63,670 nt of DNA from a virus. This document shows, one piece after another, positions 1-7,561 of the stretch. The notes under the pieces were generated by a model. The model had not been told where the DNA came from. It made no database searches and was given only the letters and a program-made list of their open reading frames with translations. A program made the translations under genes and the position numbers. Within the stretch, counting starts at the first letter, position 1. Every line of letters starts with the position of its first letter. The stretch covers positions 1 to 63,670 of IMG/VR virus record IMGVR_UViG_3300046542_000142. One strand, 5' to 3'.

Positions 1-127
1 GCGTTCGTACCCGTCAAGCAGGGCGCGCATTAACGTGTCGAACGGGATTTTGCGTAAAACTTCGAAAGTAGTGCGTAAATCTCCGCCTCCAGTTATTACG
101 CCATGAGCGATATCCTCGTTTGAAAAC
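1..127. repeat. Terminal direct repeat, left copy (identical to the right end)
   Basis: Bases 1-127 are identical to 63544-63670. The repeat lies inside a coding region that continues in frame when the two ends are joined, so it marks a circular map rather than a biological long terminal repeat. A length of exactly 127 is also the usual largest k-mer of de Bruijn assemblers, which leave such an overlap on circular contigs. Confidence 0.95.
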
Positions 128-216
128 GGCGTACTAAGTGCTTCCAGACTACGTAGATACTCGATTGCGTCCGCCACCTCGCGTGGAACTGTTACCGGTT
201 TAATTTGCGTTGTCAT
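1..216 (-). CDS. Hypothetical protein, 5' part (gene spans the circular join)
   Basis: This is the N-terminal 72 codons of a protein of about 129 residues. It starts at ATG 216-214 (MTTQIKPVTVPREVADAIEY) and continues across the join at 63543 to a stop at 63370. Its start overlaps the stop of the upstream gene in a TAATG junction, which implies translational coupling. The protein is acidic, probably largely helical, and ends in GGAA. I do not recognise a family. Its value here is as proof of circularity: the frame is uninterrupted over the join. Confidence 0.85.
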   Translation of the reverse strand, partial: MTTQIKPVTVPREVADAIEYLRSLEALSTPFSNEDIAHGVITGGGDLRTTFEVLRKIPFDTLMRALLDGYER

Positions 217-656
217 TACGCGTTCACCCCTTCGATTTTTATTCCGAGCGCTTTAAGCGTAGTAACTACCTCGGCGCAGGCTGACCGAGCGTAGACGTTG
301 CCCGCGTCTGCGTTGTGTTTCAAATACGCAAACCTTTCGCGGATCAACGTATATACCTCGTCCTCATGTGGCGGTCCTTCTGCAGCTTCGTAAGTCTGCG
401 CAAATATCTCCGGCTTACACGGATAGCGCTCGCCGGCCACTCCGGTAATGATCCAATCGCCCGCGCTGATTTCGTGGAATCCTTCGAGCGTTTTAATCGC
501 GGGAACCTTGTGAAATGAGGCCGGCGGTATCGGCGTTCTTTTATCGTGATAGCCGACGAAGCGCCCTCCGCCAATTACGTAACATGCGTAGCCATCTTCG
601 AGGCCCGGCGTATATTGGACAGCGTCGACAATTACGGGTTTCTTGCGGAATTTCAT
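216..656 (-). CDS. Small phage protein, PGDYG-like
   Basis: The 146-residue product starts MKFRKKPVIVDAVQY and carries GDWIITGVAGERYPCKPEIF at about residues 67-86, followed by QTYE. This layout (MKFRKKPV start, EGF.EI..GDWII.G..GE.YPCKP.IF..TY) is that of a widespread phage accessory family related to the PGDYG domain, whose function is unknown. A GGAGG lies just upstream. It is followed without a gap by the gene that crosses the circular join. The family call is good; no biochemical role can be stated. Confidence 0.75.
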   Translation of the reverse strand: MKFRKKPVIVDAVQYTPGLEDGYACYVIGGGRFVGYHDKRTPIPPASFHKVPAIKTLEGFHEISAGDWIITGVAGERYPCKPEIFAQTYEAAEGPPHEDEVYTLIRERFAYLKHNADAGNVYARSACAEVVTTLKALGIKIEGVNA

Positions 657-708
657 ATTATCGCCTCCTATACGTTATTTATCGTAGCGACCGTAGCGTC
701 CCGCACCT

Positions 709-1353
709 TCATGCGCTAATATTTTCGTATGCGGTCCAGCGCTTGCGGATTAACACGACGCTATTATGCAGCGCCTGCTTGCTTACGGCCATCTCACGCG
801 CGATATCCGCCATCTTCTGGCCGCCGAGCAATGCGCTGACAATACGCTGCTGACTCGGCTTTAATTCCGCGATAAACTCGGCGGCGTATAGCACTGTCTC
901 GTCGTCCGTACGGCCGCCATCCGTCCAGTCCGCTAATGGCGCAATACCGCGCGATCGAACGGCCAGCAGCGCTTTACCGGCGGCCTTAACGGTGACTCCG
1001 TAGCGTTGCGCGATTACCTCCGGCTGCTCAGCGTCCAGGCCATCGTCCATAATACGCCGCGCTAACGGATATACGCGGTTAGGGATGCGGCCGGCACCGG
1101 ATTCACGGCGGAATAGCTTACCGATGTATCCGCGTATATACGACGTGGCGAACGTGCTAAATTCGATGCCGGCGTCGTTATAGCGGTCATATGCGAGAAT
1201 GAGTCCGAGCGTGCCTTCGCTGACTGCGTCCTCGCGAATACGGCGGTCACAGCGGTTAGTAATTGCGTAGACTAGGAGCAAGTTAGCAACGATAAAGTCA
1301 GCACGGGTTAACGGGCCTAGTAACGGGTTGTCTGCGTGGGGAGCGTTAGTCAT
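709..1353 (-). CDS. Sigma-70 family RNA polymerase sigma factor
   Basis: A 214-residue protein with a sigma region 2-like segment at about residues 30-85 (DAVSEGTLGLILAYDRY, then FSTFATSYIRGYIGKLFRR) and a region 4 helix-turn-helix at about 165-208 (LKPSQQRIVSALLGG, then MADIAREMAVSKQALHNSV). It should bind host core RNA polymerase and direct it to phage promoters. The start is ATG 1353 because GGAGG lies 10 bases upstream; an in-frame start at 1386 would lack a ribosome binding site. It follows a non-coding gap of about 690 bases and is separated from the structural genes, so it may be expressed on its own. Which phage genes it controls cannot be told from sequence. Confidence 0.85.
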   Translation of the reverse strand: MTNAPHADNPLLGPLTRADFIVANLLLVYAITNRCDRRIREDAVSEGTLGLILAYDRYNDAGIEFSTFATSYIRGYIGKLFRRESGAGRIPNRVYPLARRIMDDGLDAEQPEVIAQRYGVTVKAAGKALLAVRSRGIAPLADWTDGGRTDDETVLYAAEFIAELKPSQQRIVSALLGGQKMADIAREMAVSKQALHNSVVLIRKRWTAYENISA

Positions 1354-1730
1354 GGCGTTGATACCTCCGTGTGTGTAATAGTGCAAAAACGAGAGTGAAA
1401 ACGGCGTGAGTAAGGCGGTGCGGGTTAGCTGCGCGATAATAGCGCTATTGACTTCCGCGTAAATGGTAGTATTCTTTAAGATCTTTTAAAGACTTAAAGA
1501 TCTTAAGATCTATTAACTCAGTTATTCACTACGTTCATAACTTCGTTACGGACCGGATAAGAGCATTCCGTTCCGAACATAACAGGAAACGCGCGGATTA
1601 GCCTTGTATTACACATATAGAATAGCGCTGATCTTAAAACATAAAAGATAAAACCGTATCCGATGCGTCCGCCGCGCCCCGTTTCCGCGTCTGCACCTTA
1701 ACCTCCGCTCGGCCTCCGTCGTTTCTCCGT

Positions 1731-1820
1731 GTAATCACCGTTGAATTAGCCGTCCGGATAGCGCGAGGGTAACTTTATCCCTCCCGGACATCTAACCAGC
1801 TAATTTCACGGTGATTTAAC
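1731..1820. repeat. Inverted-repeat element, copy A
   Basis: The outer arms are AATCACCGTTGAATTAGC (1733-1750) and its near complement GCTAATTTCACGGTGATT (1799-1816). Nested inside are GTCCGG/CCGGAC (1752-1757, 1784-1789) and GAGGG/CCCTC (1765-1769, 1779-1783). A second copy with nearly identical outer arms lies upstream of terS at 29577-29672. Function unknown: recombinase or protein binding site, structured RNA, or replication/packaging signal. Confidence 0.7.
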
Positions 1821-1975
1821 GGGAGGACGTAAGGGAGGCGTAAAGTGAACGCACGGTGGGCGTGTGAGGCTACGCATGGTGATTCCGCGTTAATTACGTT
1901 TGTGTTAAATAGTGCAAAAACGGTTGACGCTAACTTTGCGTAAGTGTGCTAAAGTGCAAACGGTCAATCTTCGCT

Positions 1976-1999
1976 TAAAAGGGCGTCGTGATTCACGAC
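1976..1999 (-). terminator. Possible intrinsic terminator after the gene ending at 2045
   Basis: On the minus strand a GTCGTG-AAT-CACGAC hairpin is followed by GCCCTTTT. The stem is only 6 bp with a short U-tract, so termination may be partial. Confidence 0.45.
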
Positions 2000-2044
2000 A
2001 TCCTTACGATGACTGAACGAAACGTGCACCCATCCTCCGAATTT

Positions 2045-2422
2045 TTATGCGCAATCGTCCGGAGTGTGCCCGTAGCGACCTCCGATAGGGAACGAGATTA
2101 CGTTTCCCTGCGCCTCTAATTCATCTTCCAATTTCCAGCGCGCCATTTCCTCGGCATCATGCGCGATGCACTTAATAAGTACGTTCCGAATGGAACCGAC
2201 GATTTCCGCGTACATCTCAACATCTCGCTGCGAAATTTCCTGTACAACCGCATGTGCGATAGGGGAAATCGTAGTGTAGGCGCGCGACCATATCTCCGCA
2301 CCGGTCGCTCCCTCCGGTACTGCGTTTTCTAATTCCGCAAGAAATATTCCGGCTAAATCTTCATACGGCAGTTCATAAGTCGTTGCAGCGAGAAGCTCTC
2401 CCCATGTCGATACTTTGCGCAT
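2045..2422 (-). CDS. Hypothetical protein (125 aa)
   Basis: A 125-residue acidic, mainly helical protein starting MRKVSTWGELLAATTYE. Its ATG overlaps the stop of the upstream endonuclease gene (TAATG), and the ribosome binding site AGAGGAGG lies within the last codons (EEVA) of that gene, so the two are translationally coupled. A terminator-like hairpin follows. I do not recognise the family. Confidence 0.7.
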   Translation of the reverse strand: MRKVSTWGELLAATTYELPYEDLAGIFLAELENAVPEGATGAEIWSRAYTTISPIAHAVVQEISQRDVEMYAEIVGSIRNVLIKCIAHDAEEMARWKLEDELEAQGNVISFPIGGRYGHTPDDCA

Positions 2423-3699
2423 TACGCTACCTCCTCTGTAGTGTTAGTATTACTTGCATTTTGCGTTAGGCATTTGCCCGTTATGTCCAACGCGGTTAAT
2501 CTTCGGTTGAGTATCTCCTCTATCTCGTCGAATTGATCGTAGCGGATGCGTATTAGATCGATGCCGTTGGCGCGGCAGTAATCCGTTTTAATATCATCTT
2601 TACGCTGGCGGTCGTGGAATTGGCGTTCCGCTCTCGCTGTGTTTCCTGAGTAAGCTACCGGCTGAAAATGCTGCTCACCGTCATATTCGATAAGTACCAT
2701 TTTAGTAGCGCCTATTACTGCGAAATCAAATGGTAAGCGCTCTTTGTCACGGCAATCGTCAATTTTGTACTCTCTTGAGAATACATATCCGTGAGATTCT
2801 AAGTATGCTAGTACCCTCAGTTCTCCTCGGCTAGATTTACAGTAAGGGCAGCGCCGTCCACCAGAAAGGAATGTACCAGCCCTTAAGTTCCACTCACGTC
2901 CGCAATCATTGTGACGCATCCTTATTTTGTCCTTTCCGCGTGAGTAGGCACTTAACACTGTGTATTCAGCACCCGCAAGCGCGTGTACTTCCTCAACAAA
3001 CTCCGCATGCGTCTTGCGCTTTGATACCGCCGCACATATCGGACACCTATTTCCCGCTGATAGAAAATTGCTAGGCAGCGCTGCCCACACGTGCCCGCAT
3101 AAGTTGTGGCGCATATTTACTTGCAGATGGTACCCCACGTACTTTCCGACTACGCTGTACTCGTCCCCTACTATCTCGTTAACTTCTTTTACGAAATCCT
3201 CATCTGTCCTTTTTCGAGTTTCTGCAGAACTCTTGGAAACCTCACCTACGGAACAGGTGGGACAGCGCGACCCTTGTAGGAGGCTATTCGGCCTCACAGG
3301 CCAAACCTTTCCACAGCGTTGATGTAGCACGTCTGTATGATTATCTGTTCCCGCATACGCGCCTACGAGCAAGTACTCCCCGTCAGTGATGTCAAACAAG
3401 TGTGCCTTAAACGTCTCCGACGTCCAGTACGTACGTTTACGACGTGTTCCAGTCGGGTTTGCCCGTTTACGTCTTTCTGCGGCATACTCACTCCTACATT
3501 TATTGCAGCTTGCGGTCGTCCCACTTATTAATTTCTTGTCGACCCCGAAATCCCTCAGCGCCTTCTCCTTACCACACTTTGTACACGCCTTTCCATCGAC
3601 CTCTATCGTAGTCCCATCCGGACCTGTTATCGGCACTTTTACGGTTTCAACGCGCTTCCCCTTCGCCACGGTTGCGTCAACTCCTTTCATACGCTTCAA
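2422..3699 (-). CDS. Homing endonuclease, EDxHD (Vsr-like) type with zinc-binding repeats
   Basis: The 425-residue protein has a treble-clef zinc unit (CTKCGKEKALRDFGVDK, with CNKCRSEY) at about residues 38-70. Three repeats follow, of the type H..CG..W......L..G.RCP.C (about 128-150, 203-227 and 261-287). The C-terminal domain is a Vsr-like nuclease with the EDxHD signature: RGELR, LPFDFAV, EYDGEQHFQP and DIKTDYCRANGIDLIRI. This matches the I-Bth0305I-type homing enzymes, which cut intron-less or intron-containing phage alleles. The AT-richer base use contrasts with its neighbours, a sign of transfer. The start is uncertain: TTG 3699 has AGGGG 8 bases upstream, while GTG 3669 has AAAGGAG 11 bases upstream. 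Confidence 0.85.
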   Translation of the reverse strand: MKRMKGVDATVAKGKRVETVKVPITGPDGTTIEVDGKACTKCGKEKALRDFGVDKKLISGTTASCNKCRSEYAAERRKRANPTGTRRKRTYWTSETFKAHLFDITDGEYLLVGAYAGTDNHTDVLHQRCGKVWPVRPNSLLQGSRCPTCSVGEVSKSSAETRKRTDEDFVKEVNEIVGDEYSVVGKYVGYHLQVNMRHNLCGHVWAALPSNFLSAGNRCPICAAVSKRKTHAEFVEEVHALAGAEYTVLSAYSRGKDKIRMRHNDCGREWNLRAGTFLSGGRRCPYCKSSRGELRVLAYLESHGYVFSREYKIDDCRDKERLPFDFAVIGATKMVLIEYDGEQHFQPVAYSGNTARAERQFHDRQRKDDIKTDYCRANGIDLIRIRYDQFDEIEEILNRRLTALDITGKCLTQNASNTNTTEEVA

Positions 3700-3753
3700 C
3701 GCATGAACCCCTACACCCGCACACTTGCTCTTAAAATAAATTATTCTTGATAG

Positions 3754-4722
3754 TTACGAAGCAATATGATCCAGCGCTAGTGCACCGAAGTTAGCGCGCA
3801 TAGGAAAGTGTAACCCTACAGATTCCCGCCATATTTCGAGTGAGGGCTTCTTGTACCCGTACCGTATGTTATCCGACTTAATCTCATCCACAGCCCGCTT
3901 GTTTTCGAAGCACCAATAGGTGAACTTTTTAAATTCATCCGGAGTAAGCCCGTTTTGATGAGCCAACTTACCGACGAGCGATTCGAAAGTCAGGCGCGTT
4001 ATCCCAAAGTGCATCCCTTTCGTGGGGAACCACTCAAAGGGGTTCTTTGCTCTCTTAGAATTATTGGCTTGCCAACTGAGGGCCACCATATTTCCAACAT
4101 ACGTACCACAATGCCCTGTAGATAGCGGTATAAAATGATCCATCACGCTATTTCCTCCCCTCAATAACTCACTTGCCAGTTTCTTGTTCCAGTTGGAGGG
4201 AAGTCCTACGATCCGTGACCTACGCTTCTCCCCTCCTGCGACTATCGCCAACTTATCTGGCGGATTATTTCTAAGACCGCAACTCTTGCAATAACGCATA
4301 TAACCGTGTCTTGCCCTAGTATCTCGCGTGTACTCAGCAAGAGGAAGGTCACGTGAGCAGCACGGGCATAACTTGTATATGCAAGTAGCCAATGGCACTA
4401 AGTTTTTCTTGCTTAAGTACCCGGATATACCACCGTACTCCCGTCTTAAGTACATGATGGTGTATTGTGCAGGAACGGCCGTGTCTGCCTCCCATACCTC
4501 GGACAGTTTATCCAAGCTCACATAACCGCTATTAAACGCTAAGCTGATAAGTGCGTCAATTCGGTCCTCATGAAGGAGATAGTTCCCTGACTCATCAACT
4601 GGTTCCGTAACTTCTCCCACTTCATCGAAGGCGGCGTAGCTCTCCAGATTGTGTTTCCGCACCACTCTATTTACTTGATTATGATGTATGCCCAATTTGG
4701 CACCTACGGCATGTCTTGACAA
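3754..4722 (-). CDS. HNH-type homing endonuclease, 5' end apparently degenerate
   Basis: The readable part begins with a helix-turn-helix (LSRHAVGAKLGIHHNQVNRV) and has a zinc knuckle (CPCCSRDLPLAEYTRDTR, with YCKSCG). It ends with an HNH core, MDHFIPLSTGHCGTYVGNMV, followed by WQANNSKRAKNPFEW. No ATG or ribosome binding site suits this frame; TTG 4722 is only the first possible start, and the frame stays open upstream (KLSNEIQELLDSG) to a stop near 4796. A run of ten G residues at 4775-4784 lies there. In another frame just upstream, the sequence encodes a CETCGEC...FC zinc-knuckle-like stretch. One extra base would join the two, so the gene is either frameshifted or mis-sequenced at the G-run. 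Intergenic location and AT-richness suggest a mobile gene. Confidence 0.7.
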   Translation of the reverse strand: MSRHAVGAKLGIHHNQVNRVVRKHNLESYAAFDEVGEVTEPVDESGNYLLHEDRIDALISLAFNSGYVSLDKLSEVWEADTAVPAQYTIMYLRREYGGISGYLSKKNLVPLATCIYKLCPCCSRDLPLAEYTRDTRARHGYMRYCKSCGLRNNPPDKLAIVAGGEKRRSRIVGLPSNWNKKLASELLRGGNSVMDHFIPLSTGHCGTYVGNMVALSWQANNSKRAKNPFEWFPTKGMHFGITRLTFESLVGKLAHQNGLTPDEFKKFTYWCFENKRAVDEIKSDNIRYGYKKPSLEIWRESVGLHFPMRANFGALALDHIAS

Positions 4723-4859
4723 ACCGCTATCCAGTAGCTCTTGAATTTCATTTGATAACTTAGACAGAAAGGCGCCCCCCCCCCTACTTTATTTTGTCTT
4801 ACTGTAGCTACAACGCACTCCCCGCATGTTTCGCACGCTTTTTAGTAAAACGCAAATAA

Positions 4860-4887
4860 GCACTCACCAGACAATTCCGGCAAGTGC
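4860..4887 (-). terminator. Possible intrinsic terminator
   Basis: On the minus strand GCACTTGCC and GGTGAGTGC can pair with G-U and one mismatch, followed by TTATTTGCG. It would separate integrase transcription from the HNH gene. Confidence 0.45.
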
Positions 4888-4938
4888 TTTCAATGACTTT
4901 AAACAAGGGGCACTCAAACCTATGCATACCCACACAAA

Positions 4939-4981
4939 TACGCCAGCCCTGCGGAAATTAATCCGTAGTGACTGGCGTATG
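4939..4981 (-). terminator. Strong inverted repeat directly after the integrase stop
   Basis: Arms ATACGCCAG and CTGGCGTAT (9 bp, perfect) enclose a second stem CGGA/TCCG with an AT loop. On the minus strand it is followed by TTTGTG, so it is probably the integrase terminator. Because it touches the integrase gene (stop at 4983) it could instead belong to the attachment region. Confidence 0.6.
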
Positions 4982-4982
4982 G

Positions 4983-6020
4983 TTAACGTAGTATTTTGCG
5001 TGACTTACCGCTGTTTCCTATAACCGCGTTCAGCGGAGAGTACGCGCGGTGATTATCCTTGACGGCTGCGTCCGAGAGGTGCGTATAGTGATTCGTCATC
5101 CTCTCGCTAGCGTGTCCGAGTATCATCTGCAGGTGCCGCGCGGAACCTCCGGACTCAAGGAACAACGTAGCTCCGGAATGTCGCATTAAATGCGGATACG
5201 TCCGCTTATCAAGCCCGGCTATTTCCGCGTAATCCTTGAGACTTCGTCCGAAACGTCCCGGAGTCAGCGGATTCCCCTGCGTCGTAAGGAAAATAAACTC
5301 GCTACCGAACTCCTCCGTCTCTCTGATTAACTCGCAGATTAGCTTAATTGTACGCTTAGTAAGCGGTACGGTGCGCCCTTTACGTGTCTTAACGTTTTCT
5401 CTCCGGAGGAACACCGAGCACGCCTGCGGGTCTACGTCCTCCTTGCGCAGAGTCATCGCCTCATTTATACGAAGCATCCCGTCGATCAATACGTTAAGGA
5501 CTACGAAGTCACGAAACCCACGGTAACGGCGCTGGTCTGGCGCTTTTAGTAGTCGCGCGAGCTCGTCCACCGTTAATACGTTGATATCGCGGCCCACGTC
5601 GGGTAACGGCTTTACGCGATGGAACGGATCATGCTCGACGAGTCCGTCTTCTACGAGGAATTTGAACATCGCCTTTAATAGTTTAAGCCGCGTGTTAACG
5701 GATTTCGGCAGTAGTCCGATCACCTTCTTATGACTCGGCATTCTGCTCTTTTCGTTGAATTGTTGTTTCTTGTCCCGCAACCATATGACGTAATCGCGGC
5801 CGAGCTCCGTAGTCATGTATGCTACCTCGCGCGGAATGTTGTGTACATCTAAGTACTCGCAGAATGCCGCGTAGTTATGTACGTACGACGCTAATGTTGC
5901 CGGAGCCCTCCCGACAGCTACGCCCGCCTGGTAGTACGCGCTAAATAAATCGTCAAGTGACTCCGATGCCTCCGCCAGTCTTCGCGCCAGTTTCTTCGGC
6001 TTACCCTTCGTTATGCTCAC
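4983..6020 (-). CDS. int: Tyrosine recombinase / phage integrase
   Basis: A 345-residue site-specific recombinase. A SAM-like N-terminal core-binding domain (about residues 20-135) is followed by a catalytic domain. It carries the Arg of LIDGMLRINEAMTLR (about 204), the Lys of ENVKTRKGRTVPL, HLMRHSGATLF (HxxR), LGHAS and the nucleophile Tyr in TNHYTHL. All catalytic positions are present, so it should be active. It starts at GTG 6020 with GGAGGT 6 bases upstream. Upstream lie three copies of an AGTCANCGKACAGT motif that may be arm-type binding sites; downstream is a strong hairpin. The role would be integration/excision, or XerCD-like dimer resolution if the phage is virulent. Confidence 0.93.
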   Translation of the reverse strand: MSITKGKPKKLARRLAEASESLDDLFSAYYQAGVAVGRAPATLASYVHNYAAFCEYLDVHNIPREVAYMTTELGRDYVIWLRDKKQQFNEKSRMPSHKKVIGLLPKSVNTRLKLLKAMFKFLVEDGLVEHDPFHRVKPLPDVGRDINVLTVDELARLLKAPDQRRYRGFRDFVVLNVLIDGMLRINEAMTLRKEDVDPQACSVFLRRENVKTRKGRTVPLTKRTIKLICELIRETEEFGSEFIFLTTQGNPLTPGRFGRSLKDYAEIAGLDKRTYPHLMRHSGATLFLESGGSARHLQMILGHASERMTNHYTHLSDAAVKDNHRAYSPLNAVIGNSGKSRKILR

Positions 6021-6381
6021 GTTGTACCTCCGTTAATTTTCGTGAACGAGGCGGACACAGCACCGTATCCCTAACGCGTAGTCAGCGGACAGTCACCGTA
6101 CAGTTTACGCGTAGCTACGCGTTTTAGCTGCGAATATACTACGCATGGCCTAACGTCCCGGTTGCGGATAGTTCCTTGATAGAGACGCACGAAGGCCATG
6201 CGCTATCCCTAAAAATCCGCGTCCTGTCTACGTTTAGTCAACGTACAGTCATCCGTTCGTCCTCGTTCTATACGTCAATTATAACGCTAGCGCCGTATCC
6301 CTGCAACGCGCTGCTGCCGCTATTCAAACGCAAAAAAAGGCGCAGTCCCTACGGATACTACTCCGCAAAGACTGCGCCTGT
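6021..6381. other. Integrase upstream region: repeats, palindrome, pseudoknot potential
   Basis: No gene. It contains three 14-base copies of AGTCANCGKACAGT (6080-6093, 6091-6104, 6236-6249) and a perfect 16-base palindrome ACGCGTAGCTACGCGT (6107-6122). CGCATGGCC (6142-6150) can pair with GGCCATGCG (6194-6202), while GGATAG in that loop (6166-6171) can pair with CTATCC directly after (6203-6208), an H-type pseudoknot layout. A terminator sits at its right end. The repeats suit integrase arm sites (attP) or a regulator. Confidence 0.55.
6332..6378 (-). terminator. Intrinsic terminator of the lysis operon
   Basis: On the minus strand a perfect 9-bp stem GGCGCAGTC/GACTGCGCC is followed by seven T residues, just after the stop of the 67-residue membrane/zinc-ribbon gene. 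It ends leftward lysis and late transcription. Confidence 0.9.
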
Positions 6382-6585
6382 CTACTTCGTAATTAATTCG
6401 CCCGTTGCTGTCCGAACAATTCGCGTCTTACACTTAGGGCACTTAGACGATTCGTCGATTAGCTTCGATTCAAATCCGCAGATAGGACACGCAACGCTCT
6501 CCGACCGAGCGTACTTTATTACTGCGAGGGGTACCCCGATCACTAAACCGATGATAACGCCTACAATTATTATCAGTAAGAACAT
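6382..6585 (-). CDS. Small membrane protein with zinc ribbon (67 aa)
   Basis: The first 25 residues form one strongly hydrophobic transmembrane segment (FLLIIIVGVIIGLVIGVPLA). The remainder is a cytoplasmic-type zinc ribbon with CPICGFE and CPKCKTR (two CxxC pairs about 18 residues apart). It is the last gene of the lysis cassette before the terminator. The ribosome binding site is weak (AAGGCGG). Zinc-ribbon membrane proteins of this size are common in Gram-positive genomes and their role here is unknown. Confidence 0.7.
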   Translation of the reverse strand: MFLLIIIVGVIIGLVIGVPLAVIKYARSESVACPICGFESKLIDESSKCPKCKTRIVRTATGELITK

Positions 6586-6612
6586 GAGCGTTCCGCCTTC
6601 CGTACGTTTCCG

Positions 6613-6801
6613 TTATTTACCTTTATTATCGTCCGCCGGAAACGTTTTGTAAATACCGACGCCAATAATTGCGTACGTTACGATATCAACGCCCGCCTGC
6701 CATACGCCCGCTTCCGGGGCCACTCCGTATTTAACGAGTAGCTGATACGCGAGTGACGCAACGGCCGTTAAGAAATACGGATTCAATAAGCGCTTTTTCA
6801 T
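6613..6801 (-). CDS. Holin, phiLC3-like
   Basis: A 62-residue protein, MKKRLLNPYFLTAVASLAYQ and on, with two hydrophobic segments and a short charged tail (DDNKGK). The N-terminus and the VDIVTYAIIGVGIY block are typical of the phiLC3-type holins of Gram-positive phages, which form membrane lesions that let endolysin reach peptidoglycan. It sits directly downstream of the endolysin gene, and its GGAGG overlaps the end of that gene. Confidence 0.82.
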   Translation of the reverse strand: MKKRLLNPYFLTAVASLAYQLLVKYGVAPEAGVWQAGVDIVTYAIIGVGIYKTFPADDNKGK

Positions 6802-6805
6802 CGTA

Positions 6806-7534
6806 TTATTTCGCCTCCTTCGTAGTGACTGCGGCGGTCTTGCTTACGTTGTCCCACGCGATGGCCGCGCCAAGCTTATCGGATACCTCACGTAAGGGAA
6901 CGTATACCGCTCCGTCGATGAGTACGCCGTCCTTCGCCTTCACTCCGTCGATAATTACGTTCGCTTTATTTACGATCACGTCTACCGCCTCTTTCTTCGG
7001 ATTAATCAACGGCTCACTTACGCGAGCCTTTAGGTTCGCCATAATAGCGTCTGTCTGCGCCTGTGTCGGACACTTGCCGGCGCGATACTGCGCGGTACTC
7101 AGTCCGAACGTCATCTCAAAATGCGGAAGGTCCAGGAACGTTTTCCAATCGCCGCCCCACGTAAAGCCGAGCGCCTTTGCCAGCGTAACGACTTCGTTCC
7201 AATCCGCTTTACCGTTACGGTTAGCGTCGAGCTTTGCGTCCCATGAAACGGACTTACCATCGTTCGTCAATAGCGCGAAGTCAATCGCCACGCCGAAGTT
7301 GTGATTCGAATAGCCGCCCTTTGCGTTCGTGACGATGCTGCCGGGCGCTGTCCGACCCTGCGCATATAATGCGTTCTGCTCCGCAATCGTCCGCAGTCCT
7401 TGCGTGATTACGATCGGGATGCCGCCCGCGTATGAACGGTCGATGAGCGCTTCGGCTGCCGCCTTTACACACGGAATAAGCCCGCTCAATCTAGCTGCGG
7501 ACTTCGCACGTACCTGTTCGATTGTTAACGTCAT
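6806..7534 (-). CDS. Endolysin: L-Ala-D-Glu peptidase (VanY/M15C) with stalk domain
   Basis: A 242-residue lysis enzyme. Residues about 30-150 form an M15C metallopeptidase domain with zinc ligands in SNHNFGVAIDF (SxHxxGxAxD) and DLPHFEM, plus the WGGDW block, as in Listeria ply500-type endolysins that cut the L-Ala-D-Glu bond. The C-terminal part (about 185-242, DGVLIDGAVYVPLREVSDKL) is a copper-amine-oxidase N-terminal-like stalk domain, frequent in Paenibacillus surface proteins, probably for wall binding. It lies between two holin-type genes. No signal peptide, so export depends on a holin. Confidence 0.92.
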   Translation of the reverse strand: MTLTIEQVRAKSAARLSGLIPCVKAAAEALIDRSYAGGIPIVITQGLRTIAEQNALYAQGRTAPGSIVTNAKGGYSNHNFGVAIDFALLTNDGKSVSWDAKLDANRNGKADWNEVVTLAKALGFTWGGDWKTFLDLPHFEMTFGLSTAQYRAGKCPTQAQTDAIMANLKARVSEPLINPKKEAVDVIVNKANVIIDGVKAKDGVLIDGAVYVPLREVSDKLGAAIAWDNVSKTAAVTTKEAK

Positions 7535-7561
7535 ATTACGTAAAACCTCCGTTATTTTATA

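Larger units (their letters stand above)
1354..2044. other. Non-coding region with inverted-repeat element, palindromes and repeated motif
   Basis: No convincing gene is present. The region holds an AT-rich run of overlapping AGATCTT/CTTTAAG palindromic words (1475-1512), a perfect AATAGCGCTATT palindrome (about 1437-1448), the nested inverted-repeat element at 1731-1820 and a terminator hairpin at its right end (1985-1999). The word AGTGCAAAAACG occurs twice (from 1380 and 1910). A rightward promoter-like pair, TTGACT at 1448-1453 and TATTCT at 1470-1475 with a 16-base spacer, faces no known gene. Confidence 0.6.

Noticed and set aside
1-127. Terminal repeat as a biological direct terminal repeat
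   Set aside because: Length equals a common assembler k-mer and it lies inside a gene that continues across the join; a circular map explains it better.
1448-1475. Rightward promoter-like pair TTGACT/TATTCT in the gap before the sigma gene
   Set aside because: No rightward gene or terminator follows; probably chance in an AT-rich patch.
6176-6652. Rightward frame of 158 codons upstream of integrase
   Set aside because: It runs through a strong leftward terminator and over two leftward genes and has no ribosome binding site.
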